Shown here: in pieces, positions 9,872 to 20,737 of the stretch
How positions within the stretch are numbered: the first letter of the stretch is position 1
Layout of the letters: the number at the start of each line of letters is the position of its first letter
Assembly: GCA_033964015.1 (NCBI GenBank)
Contig: CM066913.1
Location: 6,485,169 to 6,549,168, forward strand
Direction: 5' to 3'
DNA from: Scolanthus callimorphus
Lineage: Eukaryota; Cnidaria; Anthozoa; Actiniaria; Edwardsiidae
DNA: 64,000 nt
Notes under the pieces: generated by a model
Databases searched by the model: none
Told to the model about the DNA's origin: nothing
Seen by the model: only the letters and a program-made list of their open reading frames with translations
Made by a program: the position numbers and the translations under genes

Positions 9872-11863
9872 ATGAATAATAGTTGCTTGCGATTCTGTAG
9901 CTGGAATGTGGAAGGGGTTTCAGCAAAGCTTGATGACGCTGAATTTTTAGCGTGTTTGCGAGGTTTTGATTTCATTTCGTTGGTGGAAACTTGGTTGCTT
10001 TCGGGTGCTGATTTGGTTCCGGAAGGTTTCTGCTCATATTCGAAATGTAGACGGCAATCTGAAAATGCTCGAAGGAATTCGGGAGGTATTTCCGTTTTAG
10101 TACGCTCATGTTTAAGAAAGGGAGTGAAATTTTTGGATAAAGACAGTAGTGATGAGTTCGTTTGGTGGATGTTGGATAAAACGTTTTTTAGTTTGGAGCG
10201 TGACATTTTTGTATGTTCGGTTTATATCCCACCTCAGAATTCTCCACGAGAGAAACGTCTTGATCTTGATCATTTTGAAGGTCTTCAAGAAAGTATTTAT
10301 AAATTCAGTGGTCGGGGAGATATTTTGCTTTGCGGAGATTTTAATGCAAGGATAGGATCCTTGTCCGATTCTGTTGGCGATCCGACCGATGTCTTCGATT
10401 CGTCTCGAAGTTTGTTTGAGCAACGAGTTTCAATGGATAATCAAGTTAATACATATGGCAAATCTTTAGCGGAGTTATGCTGCGGAAATGAGCTTGTTAT
10501 CTTGAATGGACGAAGTAAAGGTGACTATTTAGGTCGTTTTACGTGTCACACGTATAACGGGGCTAGCGTTGTGGATTATGCCGTTGTTTCGTCGCGTCTT
10601 TTTCCTTCGGTGTGTACCTTGTCTGTTTCAGATGCTAGTATTTTTTCGCATCATTCATTTTTGTCTTTTTCTTTATCAATTGGCGGTTGGCAAAAGGAGT
10701 TGCAAGACTGTGTTTCTTTGAGTCCTGTTCCAGAAACGATCAGGTGGTCCAAGGAATGTATAAATAGTTTCAAAGACAAATTGCGATCCTCGAATGTTAA
10801 AGAAAAGATGAACAATTTACTTCTTTCGTTTGATAAAGACACAATGTGTGTGGACTCTCTTGTCAACGGTTTTTCCAACGAATTAGTTTCTTTGTCCTCT
10901 GACGTTTGTGCGGTTAAGCGACCAAGGGTTCGGAAGTCACATACTCGATCCACGATTCAGAAAAAACAGTGGTTTAATAATAATTGTTATGTTTTGAGAA
11001 AAGAATTGCGTGCTGTGGGTTGTTTACTTTCTAAATATCCGGGCGAACCCTATTTACGGGACCGGTTTTTTAGTTTAAAGAAAGATTATAAGCGATTGAC
11101 CAGACGTCTGAGGCGGCAATTTCATAATGATCTTTTGGACCAAATTCAATTGTTAGAGAATAATAACCCGAGGGATTTCTGGAAACTGGTCAATTCCGTT
11201 AAAGGCTCTATATCTAAAGGGGTTTCTAATGAGATTTCCTCAGCGGTTTGGTTTTCTTATTTTAAAGAGCTCAACACCTCCACGGTATCATCTGACACGA
11301 CTTGCATGGAGGCGGAAGTTGTACGGAATTTTTCTGTTTGGGCTTCGTGTAGGAACAATATATTGGATGAGCCTATTTCAGAGAAAGAATTGCGTAGTTT
11401 GTCTGTTAAACTGAAGAGTAAGAAAGCTAGTGCACGGGATGTGATAAATAATGAGGTAATAAAGCTTGCGGTAGATAGTTTGGCTCCTTTTTTTGTTAGG
11501 CTTTTTAACATCGTGCTTTTGTTGGGAATTTTTCCTGCGGTTTGGTCGGAAGGTTTGATTGTTCCTCTTCATAAGTCAGGTAATAGAATGGACCCTGGAA
11601 ACTATAGGGGTATTTGTATCAGTAGTTGTTTGGGGAAGTTTTTTACTTTAATCTTAAACTCCCGTTTCAATAGGTTTTTGGAAGAAAATGGCCTTATGAA
11701 TGATAATCAGATAGGTTTCCGCAAGGGTTTTAGGACGTCTGACCATGTACTTGTACTGAAAGCTCTCTTAGATTCGTACAAGAAAAAGCATAAGCCGTTG
11801 TTTGCCTGTTTTATTGATTTTCGCAAAGCATATGATAGTATTTGGCGAGACGGTTTGTTTTGA
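9872..11863 (+). pseudogene. LINE B ORF2, first part: endonuclease and RT to motif A, then frameshift
   Basis: 663 codons. The endonuclease shows FCSWNVEGVSAKL, the VETWLL motif, VYIPPQN, CGDFNAR, the VVDYAVVS strand and SHHSFLSF. A linker and RT follow, with NYRGICISS, GFRKGFRTSDHV and motif A CFIDFRKAYDSIW. A single extra G at 11862, absent from the second copy at the matching site, shifts the frame just after motif A. From 10721 on, the sequence is the first copy of the tandem duplication. Confidence 0.88.
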
Positions 11864-12280
11864 TAAGATTATACAGTGCGGTTGCAGTAAGAACCTTATA
11901 AAAATACTTTTAAGCATGTATTCTTCTGTTAAGGCGGCTGTGAAGTTGAATGAGGGTGTGACTCCATTTTTTCGATCCGAAATTGGCGTGAAACAAGGTT
12001 GTAATCTTAGTCCTACGCTTTTTAATTTGTTTGTCAATGATATCCCTGGCATATTTGATGCTTCTTGTTCTCCGGTATCTCTGGCTGGTTTTGATCTGAG
12101 TTGCTTACTTTATGCGGATGATTTAGTCATTTTATCTGAATCGGAGTCGGGTCTTCAGCGTTGTCTCGATAGATTGGCTATTTACACAAAGCCCTGGAAG
12201 TTAAGCGTTAACATGAAAAAATCGAAAGTGTTAGTTTTTGGCACGCGTGCTCAGAGGTGCCCATACTTGTTCTCTCGTTG
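10721..12280 (+). repeat. Tandem duplication in LINE B ORF2, copy 1
   Basis: This ~1,560-bp block is repeated almost perfectly at 12281-13839. Differences noticed are one extra G at 11862 and one C/T change near 11895. The junction at about 12278-12281 (CTCGTTG|AGTCC) shares TTG with both parent ends. Copy 1 runs through RT motif C (YADDLVI near 12115) to the junction, where the duplicated segment restarts. Confidence 0.95.
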
Positions 12281-14971
12281 AGTCCTGTTCCAGAAACGAT
12301 CAGGTGGTCCAAGGAATGTATAAATAGTTTCAAAGACAAATTGCGATCCTCGAATGTTAAAGAAAAGATGAACAATTTACTTCTTTCGTTTGATAAAGAC
12401 ACAATGTGTGTGGACTCTCTTGTCAACGGTTTTTCCAACGAATTAGTTTCTTTGTCCTCTGACGTTTGTGCGGTTAAGCGACCAAGGGTTCGGAAGTCAC
12501 ATACTCGATCCACGATTCAGAAAAAACAGTGGTTTAATAATAATTGTTATGTTTTGAGAAAAGAATTGCGTGCTGTGGGTTGTTTACTTTCTAAATATCC
12601 GGGCGAACCCTATTTACGGGACCGGTTTTTTAGTTTAAAGAAAGATTATAAGCGATTGACCAGACGTCTGAGGCGGCAATTTCATAATGATCTTTTGGAC
12701 CAAATTCAATTGTTAGAGAATAATAACCCGAGGGATTTCTGGAAACTGGTCAATTCCGTTAAAGGCTCTATATCTAAAGGGGTTTCTAATGAGATTTCCT
12801 CAGCGGTTTGGTTTTCTTATTTTAAAGAGCTCAACACCTCCACGGTATCATCTGACACGACTTGCATGGAGGCGGAAGTTGTACGGAATTTTTCTGTTTG
12901 GGCTTCGTGTAGGAACAATATATTGGATGAGCCTATTTCAGAGAAAGAATTGCGTAGTTTGTCTGTTAAACTGAAGAGTAAGAAAGCTAGTGCACGGGAT
13001 GTGATAAATAATGAGGTAATAAAGCTTGCGGTAGATAGTTTGGCTCCTTTTTTTGTTAGGCTTTTTAACATCGTGCTTTTGTTGGGAATTTTTCCTGCGG
13101 TTTGGTCGGAAGGTTTGATTGTTCCTCTTCATAAGTCAGGTAATAGAATGGACCCTGGAAACTATAGGGGTATTTGTATCAGTAGTTGTTTGGGGAAGTT
13201 TTTTACTTTAATCTTAAACTCCCGTTTCAATAGGTTTTTGGAAGAAAATGGCCTTATGAATGATAATCAGATAGGTTTCCGCAAGGGTTTTAGGACGTCT
13301 GACCATGTACTTGTACTGAAAGCTCTCTTAGATTCGTACAAGAAAAAGCATAAGCCGTTGTTTGCCTGTTTTATTGATTTTCGCAAAGCATATGATAGTA
13401 TTTGGCGAGACGGTTTGTTTTATAAGATTATACAGTGCGGTTGCAGTAAGAACTTTATAAAAATACTTTTAAGCATGTATTCTTCTGTTAAGGCGGCTGT
13501 GAAGTTGAATGAGGGTGTGACTCCATTTTTTCGATCCGAAATTGGCGTGAAACAAGGTTGTAATCTTAGTCCTACGCTTTTTAATTTGTTTGTCAATGAT
13601 ATCCCTGGCATATTTGATGCTTCTTGTTCTCCGGTATCTCTGGCTGGTTTTGATCTGAGTTGCTTACTTTATGCGGATGATTTAGTCATTTTATCTGAAT
13701 CGGAGTCGGGTCTTCAGCGTTGTCTCGATAGATTGGCTATTTACACAAAGCCCTGGAAGTTAAGCGTTAACATGAAAAAATCGAAAGTGTTAGTTTTTGG
13801 CACGCGTGCTCAGAGGTGCCCATACTTGTTCTCTCGTTGGTCTTTCAGTGGCCAGGTTTTAGAGTGCGTGGAACATTATACCTATCTTGGTATTGTGTTT
13901 CATTTTTCTGGTAGTTTTAATTTTGCACGGAAGTGCCTATATAATAAAGCTTTAAGGGCATATCATGGTCTTTTTGCCCATTTCACCAATGTTGAGAAAA
14001 TTCCGGTGAAGGTGATGTTGAAATTATTTTCTTCGCTTGTGTCTCCCGTGCTATTATATGGTTGTGAGGTCTGGGGTGCTTACATGTTAGGCAGGTTATC
14101 TTCTTTGGAGATGTTTAAGCAGAAACTTTTCTCTGTTTTAGGTGACATAGAGAGGTTGCATCTAAAATTTTGTAAAAGGATTTTAGGCATACACTTAAAG
14201 TCTACAAATATGGCTGTGTATGCAGAATTAGGTAGGGTACCCCTGATAATTCAAATCGGTTGTACGATTGTCAGGTATTGGTTACGGATAACAAATCCTA
14301 TTTTCCGGGATAGTCTCGTCGGAAAAGCGGCTTCTTGGTGTGTGTCTTCAAACTTTCGTGGGGTTGCTTTTTCTAATTTCCTCTTGTCTTTGTGTGGTTT
14401 TGGATCTTTAGATAGTATTGCAATTCCTTTTGAACAGATTAAGGATGTGTCCAAACAGATTAAAACACAATTATATGATATGTTTTGCGAGCACTGGAGG
14501 ACTAACGTACGTCAAGGGACCGGTGGAAAATTAAGGCTGTTTAGATCTTTGAAGTCTAGCCTGGGTTTTGAGAAATATTTAGTCTCGGTGACTAATTTTC
14601 GACATCGTCAAGCAGTTTCGAAACTGCGTTTATCCGCACATAGATTACCAGTGGAAGTTGGCAGATATACTAATATTGATTATAACTCTAGGAAATGTTC
14701 ATTCTGCAATCTTAATGAAATTGGAGATGAGACGCATTATTTGATGTATTGTAACCATGCGTCTTTTGTTCATCTAAGAGAATCATTTTTGACTGACATT
14801 TTGCAACTGAATGTTTCCTTTGGCCAACTAGGTTTGCGTAATCTATGCGTTTACTTATTGTCGATGTGTGACGAGTCTGTCGTAAAGGTAACTGCCAAAT
14901 TTTGTTTTGATATTCTCGAGCGTTTTAATGCGATGGTTCGAGATGCTGAAGAATCTAATTTGTCGCATTAA
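12257..14971 (+). CDS. LINE B ORF2, intact copy from duplicated segment to C terminus
   Basis: 904 open codons; the first eight come from the duplication junction. It contains the complete RT (NYRGICIS, motif A FIDFRKAYDSIW, KQGCNLSPTLFNLF motif B, LLYADDLVIL motif C) and the thumb (WKLSVNMKKSKVLVFG, YTYLGIVF). The C-terminal region has LLYGCEVWG and a CxxC..H..C knuckle (CSFCNLNEIGDETHYLMYC). It stops at TAA 14969-14971. Joined at codon 284 of the upstream frame, a duplication-free ORF2 would be 1,179 residues. Confidence 0.88.
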   Translation: MPILVLSLSPVPETIRWSKECINSFKDKLRSSNVKEKMNNLLLSFDKDTMCVDSLVNGFSNELVSLSSDVCAVKRPRVRKSHTRSTIQKKQWFNNNCYVLRKELRAVGCLLSKYPGEPYLRDRFFSLKKDYKRLTRRLRRQFHNDLLDQIQLLENNNPRDFWKLVNSVKGSISKGVSNEISSAVWFSYFKELNTSTVSSDTTCMEAEVVRNFSVWASCRNNILDEPISEKELRSLSVKLKSKKASARDVINNEVIKLAVDSLAPFFVRLFNIVLLLGIFPAVWSEGLIVPLHKSGNRMDPGNYRGICISSCLGKFFTLILNSRFNRFLEENGLMNDNQIGFRKGFRTSDHVLVLKALLDSYKKKHKPLFACFIDFRKAYDSIWRDGLFYKIIQCGCSKNFIKILLSMYSSVKAAVKLNEGVTPFFRSEIGVKQGCNLSPTLFNLFVNDIPGIFDASCSPVSLAGFDLSCLLYADDLVILSESESGLQRCLDRLAIYTKPWKLSVNMKKSKVLVFGTRAQRCPYLFSRWSFSGQVLECVEHYTYLGIVFHFSGSFNFARKCLYNKALRAYHGLFAHFTNVEKIPVKVMLKLFSSLVSPVLLYGCEVWGAYMLGRLSSLEMFKQKLFSVLGDIERLHLKFCKRILGIHLKSTNMAVYAELGRVPLIIQIGCTIVRYWLRITNPIFRDSLVGKAASWCVSSNFRGVAFSNFLLSLCGFGSLDSIAIPFEQIKDVSKQIKTQLYDMFCEHWRTNVRQGTGGKLRLFRSLKSSLGFEKYLVSVTNFRHRQAVSKLRLSAHRLPVEVGRYTNIDYNSRKCSFCNLNEIGDETHYLMYCNHASFVHLRESFLTDILQLNVSFGQLGLRNLCVYLLSMCDESVVKVTAKFCFDILERFNAMVRDAEESNLSH
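12281..13839 (+). repeat. Tandem duplication in LINE B ORF2, copy 2
   Basis: Second copy of the 10721-12280 block at an offset of 1,560 bp (1,559 after the extra G). It lacks the frameshift. It continues without interruption into the unique 3' half of ORF2 beyond 13839. Confidence 0.95.
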
Positions 14972-15080
14972 GTCTTATGTAATTTTTTTTTTCTTTTGTA
15001 CCTATATATTTGTTAGTGTATCCTATATGCCGTGTAATTGGTATTTTATGGAATAAAGAATTATTATTATTATAAACAAA
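14972..15080 (+). other. LINE B 3' UTR with AATAAA and (ATT)n tail
   Basis: A short 3' UTR ending GGAATAAAGAATTATTATTAT. AATAAA is at about 15053 and a microsatellite tail, the usual CR1/L2-type 3' terminus, follows. Confidence 0.7.
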
Positions 15081-15530
15081 CACTGAATAAAACCCAACTT
15101 AATCGTGAAAATAGCGCTTAACCCCCCGGGGGCTGTATTTCAGTATGGATACCCAAGTGCAAGCAAATTACGATCAAAGTTGTGCCGAAATTAGTGGAAA
15201 GGTGATTTATTTTGAAACCTTTTCATGATTATCGAAATACCGCTTTGTTTGCGACCAATTTGACCACCCTGGTGACTAACTTCAGGTCTGCGGTAGGTCT
15301 ACGGTTAGCGTATAAAAAACGAGGATTTTTGGTATCTGATAGGGTCAGGTTTTGGAGACCTTGGCGGCCCAAAAATCAGTGGACTACCCTCCCCCTCATC
15401 TTTTAGAGTATCTTTTAGGGCTTCTAGGGTAAAAAATTATTTGAGCCACGCCATGTTTGGTATCTTTTAGGGGTGAAACTGAAAATTTCCGACGATCATC
15501 CCCGACTAAAAAATATGGGAGTCCCCCCCG
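15081..15530. other. Non-coding sequence with C/G runs
   Basis: No gene recognised. It contains two short CCCCCCGGGGG-like palindromes (about 15123 and 15524) and internally similar phrases built on CTTTTAGGG. It probably holds decayed repeat sequence. Confidence 0.4.
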
Positions 15531-15765
15531 GGGTAATCATCTCCAAATCAATTATATCATTTGATATTAGGCTAAGCAATGTGGTAAGTTTATCGGCAAG
15601 ACTTCCGTTTTTGGTACAAATTCTGATGTAAGTTTAAATTTTGAAAAATGTTCATCCCGACAAGATTTCAAAAACGCATTGTTCCAATCCGTTTCAATCC
15701 TCTCTGTTATTGGTCCATGAATACTTCAATCATGATACCTCTGTAGTTAAACGGTAATTTGACAA
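15531..15765 (+). repeat. Dispersed repeat, copy 1
   Basis: About 230 bp recognisably matching the reverse complement of 31030-31262. Shared blocks include ATATCA.TTG.TATTAG.CTAA, GCAAGACT.CCG, GACAAGATTTCAAAAAC.CA and AATCATGAT. Similarity is moderate by eye. Non-coding; family unknown. Confidence 0.7.
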
Positions 15766-15924
15766 ACCTAGACTAGTATCCTAATCCTGGACAGGAGGTC
15801 CAGGAAACTAACCTTCCCTGCAACAATTTCAAGGAATTCAGGGATCTCTCAGCCGACCGGGAAGTTTGTAGAGAAGTTGTGGGCGGCATCTCGGCCGCGG
15901 CCCACGGAGGAGGATGATGAAACA

Positions 15925-16020
15925 GTACCATCCCCGGAGACCCAGGGGATTTTTCCTCTAACGTTTCCACTCGCGAGCGGGGAGCAGAGGGAAAATTCCC
16001 TGGGTCTCCGAGGATGAAAC
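15925..16020. repeat. Hairpin (inverted repeat) upstream of P450-A exon
   Basis: GGAGACCCAGGGGATTTTTC and its near-complement (GGGAAAATTCCCTGGGTCTCC) face each other over about 25 bp. Direct repeats of GATGAAACAGTAC lie outside. A short foldback element is likely. Confidence 0.7.
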
Positions 16021-16084
16021 AGTACAACAAACGTCAAATAGCGACATTGCCATAATCTTGTTTTTTTCATTTTTTTTTTTTCAG

Positions 16085-17061
16085 GTAAAAGTGTCAACAC
16101 CTTCACGTTGTTTAGCCACTTTGCGTTGGATGTCATAATGTCGTCCGCCTTTGGTTACAAATCAAACATTCAGACCAACCCTGATCCAGAATTCGTAGAG
16201 AAAGCGAGGGCAGTATTGGTTATTCCACTGTGGAAACGTTTCTTCACCATGTTTCCTTTCTCGGGATACTTCAGTAGGTTTATCAGCTTACTGCCCAATA
16301 CTGACTACTTCATACAGAAAGCCTTGAAGATGATTACCGCACGAGCCAAGGAAGGTTCACAGGGAAGGCGAGACCTGGTCGAGCTTATGCTGGAAGCGCA
16401 TGGAACAATGATAGACGGCGTTCCAAAGTTGTCGTATCAAGAGATTGCCGCCCAGTCGTTCACATTCCTCGTGGCAGGGTTCGAAACCACAGGGAACACG
16501 CTCTCAAATACATCCCACGTGTTAGCGACCCATCCTGAAATCCAGGACAAGCTGATCAAGACACTTGACGAGGCGCGTGCGAACCGGGGGGACACGCCTT
16601 TGTATGAGTTCGTTCAAAGCCTCGCCTACCTTGATCAAGTGCTTTGTGAAGTTCTCCGTCTCTATGCACCCAGTTTTCTTTTGCTGCGCGAGTGCGAGGA
16701 AGAGTGTTCCATCAAGGGGGTCCGCTTCCCTAAGGGGGTCGACGTCGTCGTCCCAGTCACCGTGCTCCACAGGGATCCCGAAGCTTGGGAAAATCCAGAG
16801 AAGTTCGACCCAGAGGCGCATTTCTCGCCAGAAGCCAAGGCCAATCGTCACCCATACTCGTATCTCCCGTTTGGTGGCGGACCTCGCCAGTGTATCGGCA
16901 TGAGATTTGCCCTGCTGGAGATCAAGATTGCGCTGATAAGTGTCCTAGAGAAGTTTAGGTTCGAGAGAGCACCCGAGACACGAAGCGGGAAACTTGAGAT
17001 GGTGGGGAACGCTATACTTCGACCCAAAGATCCCATAATTCTTAAGATCCGCCAGCGTTAG
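16085..17061 (+). CDS. Cytochrome P450 A, 3' exon (CYP3-like)
   Basis: A single large exon after a long pyrimidine tract and TTTCAG at 16079-16084. It opens in phase 1 (G)KSVNTFTLFSHFALDVIM and ends at TAG/TAA by 17061. It carries the I-helix VAGFETTGNT, the K-helix EVLR, the PERF-type region EKFDPEAHF and the heme loop FGGGPRQCIGM with the thiolate cysteine. It is about two thirds of a ~490-residue microsomal P450, which would oxidise small lipophilic substrates at the ER with cytochrome P450 reductase. No N-terminal exon like that of P450 B lies between LINE B and this exon. It is therefore either a partial duplicate or a gene whose first exon was pushed more than 16 kb upstream. Confidence 0.88.
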
Positions 17062-17200
17062 GACCATGGCTTTGTTATCTCTTCATTTTGTATTGTTTAT
17101 TGCATTTTTATCGTCAGCCTTTTGTCTTGAATGTGAAATGTTTTAATGAATATTCAATAGAGCGCGCGGATTTCAGATGAGTGTCGGAAACTTAACGCGC
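17062..17200. other. P450-A 3' flank
   Basis: Non-coding AT-rich 3' flank; no clear AATAAA was seen close to the stop codon. Confidence 0.4.
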
Positions 17201-17390
17201 AGTAAATATACTTAGCCAATCAGAAGTGGAAGCCATTCAACAAACAACCAATCAGGGGACGAGGTAAATACACTTAGCCATACAGGAGTTGAAGTTATTC
17301 AACAACCAACCAATCAGAAGGCGAAGTAAATACACTTAGCCAATCAGGAGTGGAAGCCATACAACAACAGACCAATCAGTGGACGAAGTA
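17201..17390. repeat. ~62-bp tandem repeat, three copies
   Basis: Units starting near 17201, 17263 and 17324 share AGTAAATACACTTAGCCAAT, then AGGAGTGGAAGCCATTCAAC and CCAATCAG. One diverged copy occurs alone at 58818-58884, so the unit is dispersed as well as tandem. Confidence 0.85.
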
Positions 17391-17845
17391 CGAGGGGCCA
17401 CAGGCCCTTCATTTTTGTAAACAGACATAATAGACTTGGCCGTGCAACGGCCACATTCTTGAGATGCCATTTTGGCATTAAAACAAGGATTACTATTTAA
17501 GCTCTCGAAAATGCCAATCAACAGGGCTGTTAACACGAACTCTAAGTTACGGCCAGTAGCGGAATCGTTTGTTCCTTAATACTATCTGTCAATAAAAGCC
17601 CGGCATGACTATGATAACCAATTAATCTTGGAACCAAAAATATCAGGCCTGCGGATCCTCGCGCCACTTGCGCATCATGACCAAACATTTTCATACTGAT
17701 GGCCGATTTTCATACCGATTTTTTTGTAACACCACAATGCGTCTCTGACCAGAGCGGGTGAGGTATTTTAACTACAGAGCATGTCCCGATTTGCGAAAAT
17801 CTCTTCATCTCTAAACCATTGTACATATCGGAAGAATCCGATCAA
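17391..17845. other. Intergenic, no recognised feature
   Basis: Non-coding. A short GGGGCCACAGGCCC palindrome lies near 17393. Otherwise I see no gene or repeat structure. Confidence 0.4.
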
Positions 17846-18919
17846 TCTATATATTAATACCGTAAGGAAAATCGTGTCGACACTCGCTCCGCTCAGCCCT
17901 GAAGCTGTACCGCCAAAAGAAGTTCGCAAACCCGAAGGGAAGGTGGAAATCTGGACCATGGGCGTGTTTTTGTTGGAAAAGATTCACCTCGGGCTAAGCT
18001 CTAATTCAAGCGATTTCTTAAGCGAGGGACAAAGCCGCCATCGCCGCCATGTTGAATTCTCCCACAGAAACTAAAAAAGAACTCGGTTCGCGCAGCCGAA
18101 AGCACCAAAGACATTGAAACCTAAATTGTTCTCTTACAGATTACATACAGGAATGTGCAGGGATAATTCTAACTTGAAAGATTTGAGCTGAGAAAAATTT
18201 TCATTCAAGTTTCAACAAACGTACACACTACATTGCTTCCCTCGGAGCACGCGCCAAGTCATGCTAAGTCGAAATGACACATTTAGAAAACAAAGTCCGT
18301 GAAAGTCATGAATTATAATATTCTCTAAGTATAAATCCTGACGGCTCTATCGCAAAACGAAGGACACAATCCCGAAGAGAAGGAGGAAATCCCTCCAGTG
18401 GGCATGTTTTTCTTGGAAAAGATTCACTTTGGGCTAAGTTCTAATTAAAGCTATTTTTTAAGTGAGAGACAAAGCCGAAAAAATATAAATAATATAAACT
18501 AAAAAAAAATTATTAGTCCTTAGAACATTTTTACTTGACCTGTTTCTTCTCTCCCCTCGCTGAGATATGATAAACATACAAACAATTCCGAAGTCAAATT
18601 AGGTTTCGATTTTCACGGGTTCTTTGACCGATTTGAGAGACGGACACGCGCGTGTTGTCGCACCAAAATCAGGGAGACCAGTGCAAAAACAAATTTGGGG
18701 CTTACTTCATTTATTTCGGCATGGTGGGACGGGGTACTCATGCTGATGGGAGGTTATTAGTAATGTAAATCCAGCAGTTTATGGAAGGGGGAAATCATGA
18801 ACCCCTCCCCACCTCCATATGGCCATTGTGATTTTTTTTCGTTTTTTTTAACAGAGAACACTTTAAGTAAAATAAATTTCCCCCTTAGACTCCGTGAATT
18901 TTTCAAGGGCATCAGCTAG
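17846..18919 (+). mobile_element. Non-autonomous Helitron, copy 1
   Basis: It begins TCTATATATTAATACC after an A at 17845. It ends with a hairpin (CCGTGAATTTTTCAAGG, one mismatch) followed by GCATCAGCTAG at 18909-18919, which is the 5'-TC / hairpin / CTAG-3' arrangement of Helitrons. There is no Rep or helicase coding. A ~110-bp segment is duplicated inside (around 17935-18040 and 18360-18480, both with GTTGGAAAAGATTCAC.T.GGGCTAAG-like text). It is joined head-to-tail with copy 2. Confidence 0.82.
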
Positions 18920-19944
18920 TCTATATATTAATACCGTAAGGAAAATCGTGTCGACACTCGCTCCGCTCAGCCCTGAAGCTGTGCTGCCAAAAGAAGTTCG
19001 CAAACCCGAAGGGAAGGTGGAAATCTGGACCATGAGCGTGTTTTTGTTGGAAAAGATTCACCTCGGGCTAAGTTCTAATTCAAGCGATTTCTTAAGCGAG
19101 GGACAAAGCCGCCATCGCCGCCATGTCGAATTCTCCCACAGAAACTAAAAAAGAACTCGGTTCGCGCAGCCGAAAGCACCATTGACATTCAAACCTAAAT
19201 GGTTCTCTTACAGATTACATACAGGAATGTGCAGGGATAATTCTAACTTGAAAGATTTGAGCTGAGAAAAATTTTCATTCAAGTTTCAACAAACGTACCT
19301 TGCTTCCCTCCGAGCACGCGCCAAGTCGAAATAACACATTTACAAAACAAAGTCCGTGAAGGTCATGAATAATATTCTCTATCGCAAAACGAAGGACACA
19401 ATCCCGAAGAGAAGGAGGAAGTCCCTCCAGTGGGCATGTTTTTGTTGGAAAAGATTCACTTTGGGCTAAGTTCTAATTCAAGCTATTTTTTAAGCGAGGG
19501 ATAAAGCCGAAAAAATATAAACAATATAAACTAAAAAAAATTCTTAGTCCTTAGACCATTTTTACTTGACCTGTTTCTTCTCTCCCCTCACTGCGATATG
19601 ATAAACATAAACAATTCCGAAGTCAAATTGCGCTTTTGATTTTCACGGGTTCTTTGATCGATTTGAGAGACGGACACACGTGATTTTGTCGCACCAATCA
19701 GGGAGACCAGTGCAAAAAAAAAAAATCCTTTTGGGCTCACTTCATTTATTTCGGCATGGTGGGACGGGGTACTCATGCTGATGGGAGGTTATTAGTAATG
19801 TAAATCCAGCAGTTTATGGAAGGGGTAAATCATGAACGCCTCCCCATCCATATGGCCATTGTGATTTTTTTTGAAACAGAGAACATTTTAAGTAAAATAA
19901 ATTTCCCCCTTACACTCCGTGAATTTTTCACGGGCATCAGCTAG
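18920..19944 (+). mobile_element. Non-autonomous Helitron, copy 2
   Basis: Same family as copy 1, starting directly at its 3' CTAG. It has a 5' TC, and at the 3' end a perfect CCGTGAA-TTT-TTCACGG hairpin, then GCATCAGCTAG and a T at 19945. It is about 1,025 bp long, with several small indels relative to copy 1 (for example at 19300-19380). Confidence 0.84.
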
Positions 19945-20041
19945 TTTGATATTAAACGCGTATGAACATCAATGCTATAAGTTTTATGATTATTAAAACA
20001 AATCATAGATTTTTTCTTTCAAAGAATCAATTTTTTAAAAA

Positions 20042-20260
20042 GAATGTAAAGCTGAGTAAAGAAAACAAACTGATTGCAACTAAGCGTTTTGCTTAATACA
20101 GTTTCATGTCCAGACAGGAGAGGTCGACCTACTTTGACATCGCGCGCACCGAGCGCGGCAAAAGAAGAAAAGAATGTAAAGCCGAGTAAAGAAAACAAAC
20201 TGATTGCAACGCAGCGTTTTGTTCGACCTACTTTGACATCGCTCAGCGCGAGATATCCGG
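20042..20260. repeat. Imperfect ~130-bp tandem duplication
   Basis: GAATGTAAAGC.GAGTAAAG with following AAACAAACTGATTGCAAC occurs at about 20043 and 20171, and CGACCTACTTTGACATCGC at about 20127 and 20224. No gene is present between 19945 and the P450-B start apart from this repeat and a probable promoter. Confidence 0.75.
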
Positions 20261-20737
20261 TTTGATTGAGAGTGCTTTAAAGCGGAGCGCGTGCCGCGCG
20301 AGCGAAGCACTGCAAATCATATAAAAGTGACTCGATCGAGACATTTTGGGCACGCGTTTCGTGCCGTAATCGCAGAAACATTTATATCTCAGTGAGGAAA
20401 GGTGGAAAAGCAACGAAACCTGGACAAAATTGTTTACGTAGAAAGAAAATCATGGTAACAACATGGTCGTGATGCTTCGTCATCATTGACGTCATCGTTT
20501 TTCGAATAAAAATTCAAATCTCAAGAAGAAACGATGACTTCAAGACAACCACACTTGGACAAAATTTTATCTATGTCGTAACTCATTGATCTTTGTGATA
20601 TGAGATGTGGACAAAGAAAAAAAATCCATATATCTCCGAACTTGCACTAAGTTAAAAGACCAAGCAAAAACATGGTCACGTGATGTCATCAATGACGTCA
20701 TCCAAGCCTATTGGGAGCTCCACTTTTAGGCGGTGCC

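Larger units (their letters stand above)
7000..15080 (+). mobile_element. LINE B: young two-ORF non-LTR retrotransposon with esterase ORF1
   Basis: Plus-strand element with ORF1 (coiled coil plus SGNH-like esterase, split at 8719-9359) and ORF2 (endonuclease and RT), ending in AATAAA and an (ATT)n tail at about 15053-15075. The codons look undecayed. After discounting one inserted transposon and one tandem duplication, ORF1 is 548 codons and ORF2 1,179 residues, so the parent copy was probably intact. Esterase-bearing ORF1 is known from CR1/L2-group LINEs; I place it there without a formal tree. The 5' boundary is not certain. Confidence 0.8.

Noticed and set aside
11378..13132. Pairs of identical minus-strand ORFs within LINE B
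   Set aside because: They are shadows of the duplicated ORF2 segment on the other strand.
17781..19148. Paired ORFs of 97 and 84 residues
   Set aside because: They are repeats of non-coding Helitron DNA; the similarity reflects the duplicated element, and no Rep or helicase motif is present.
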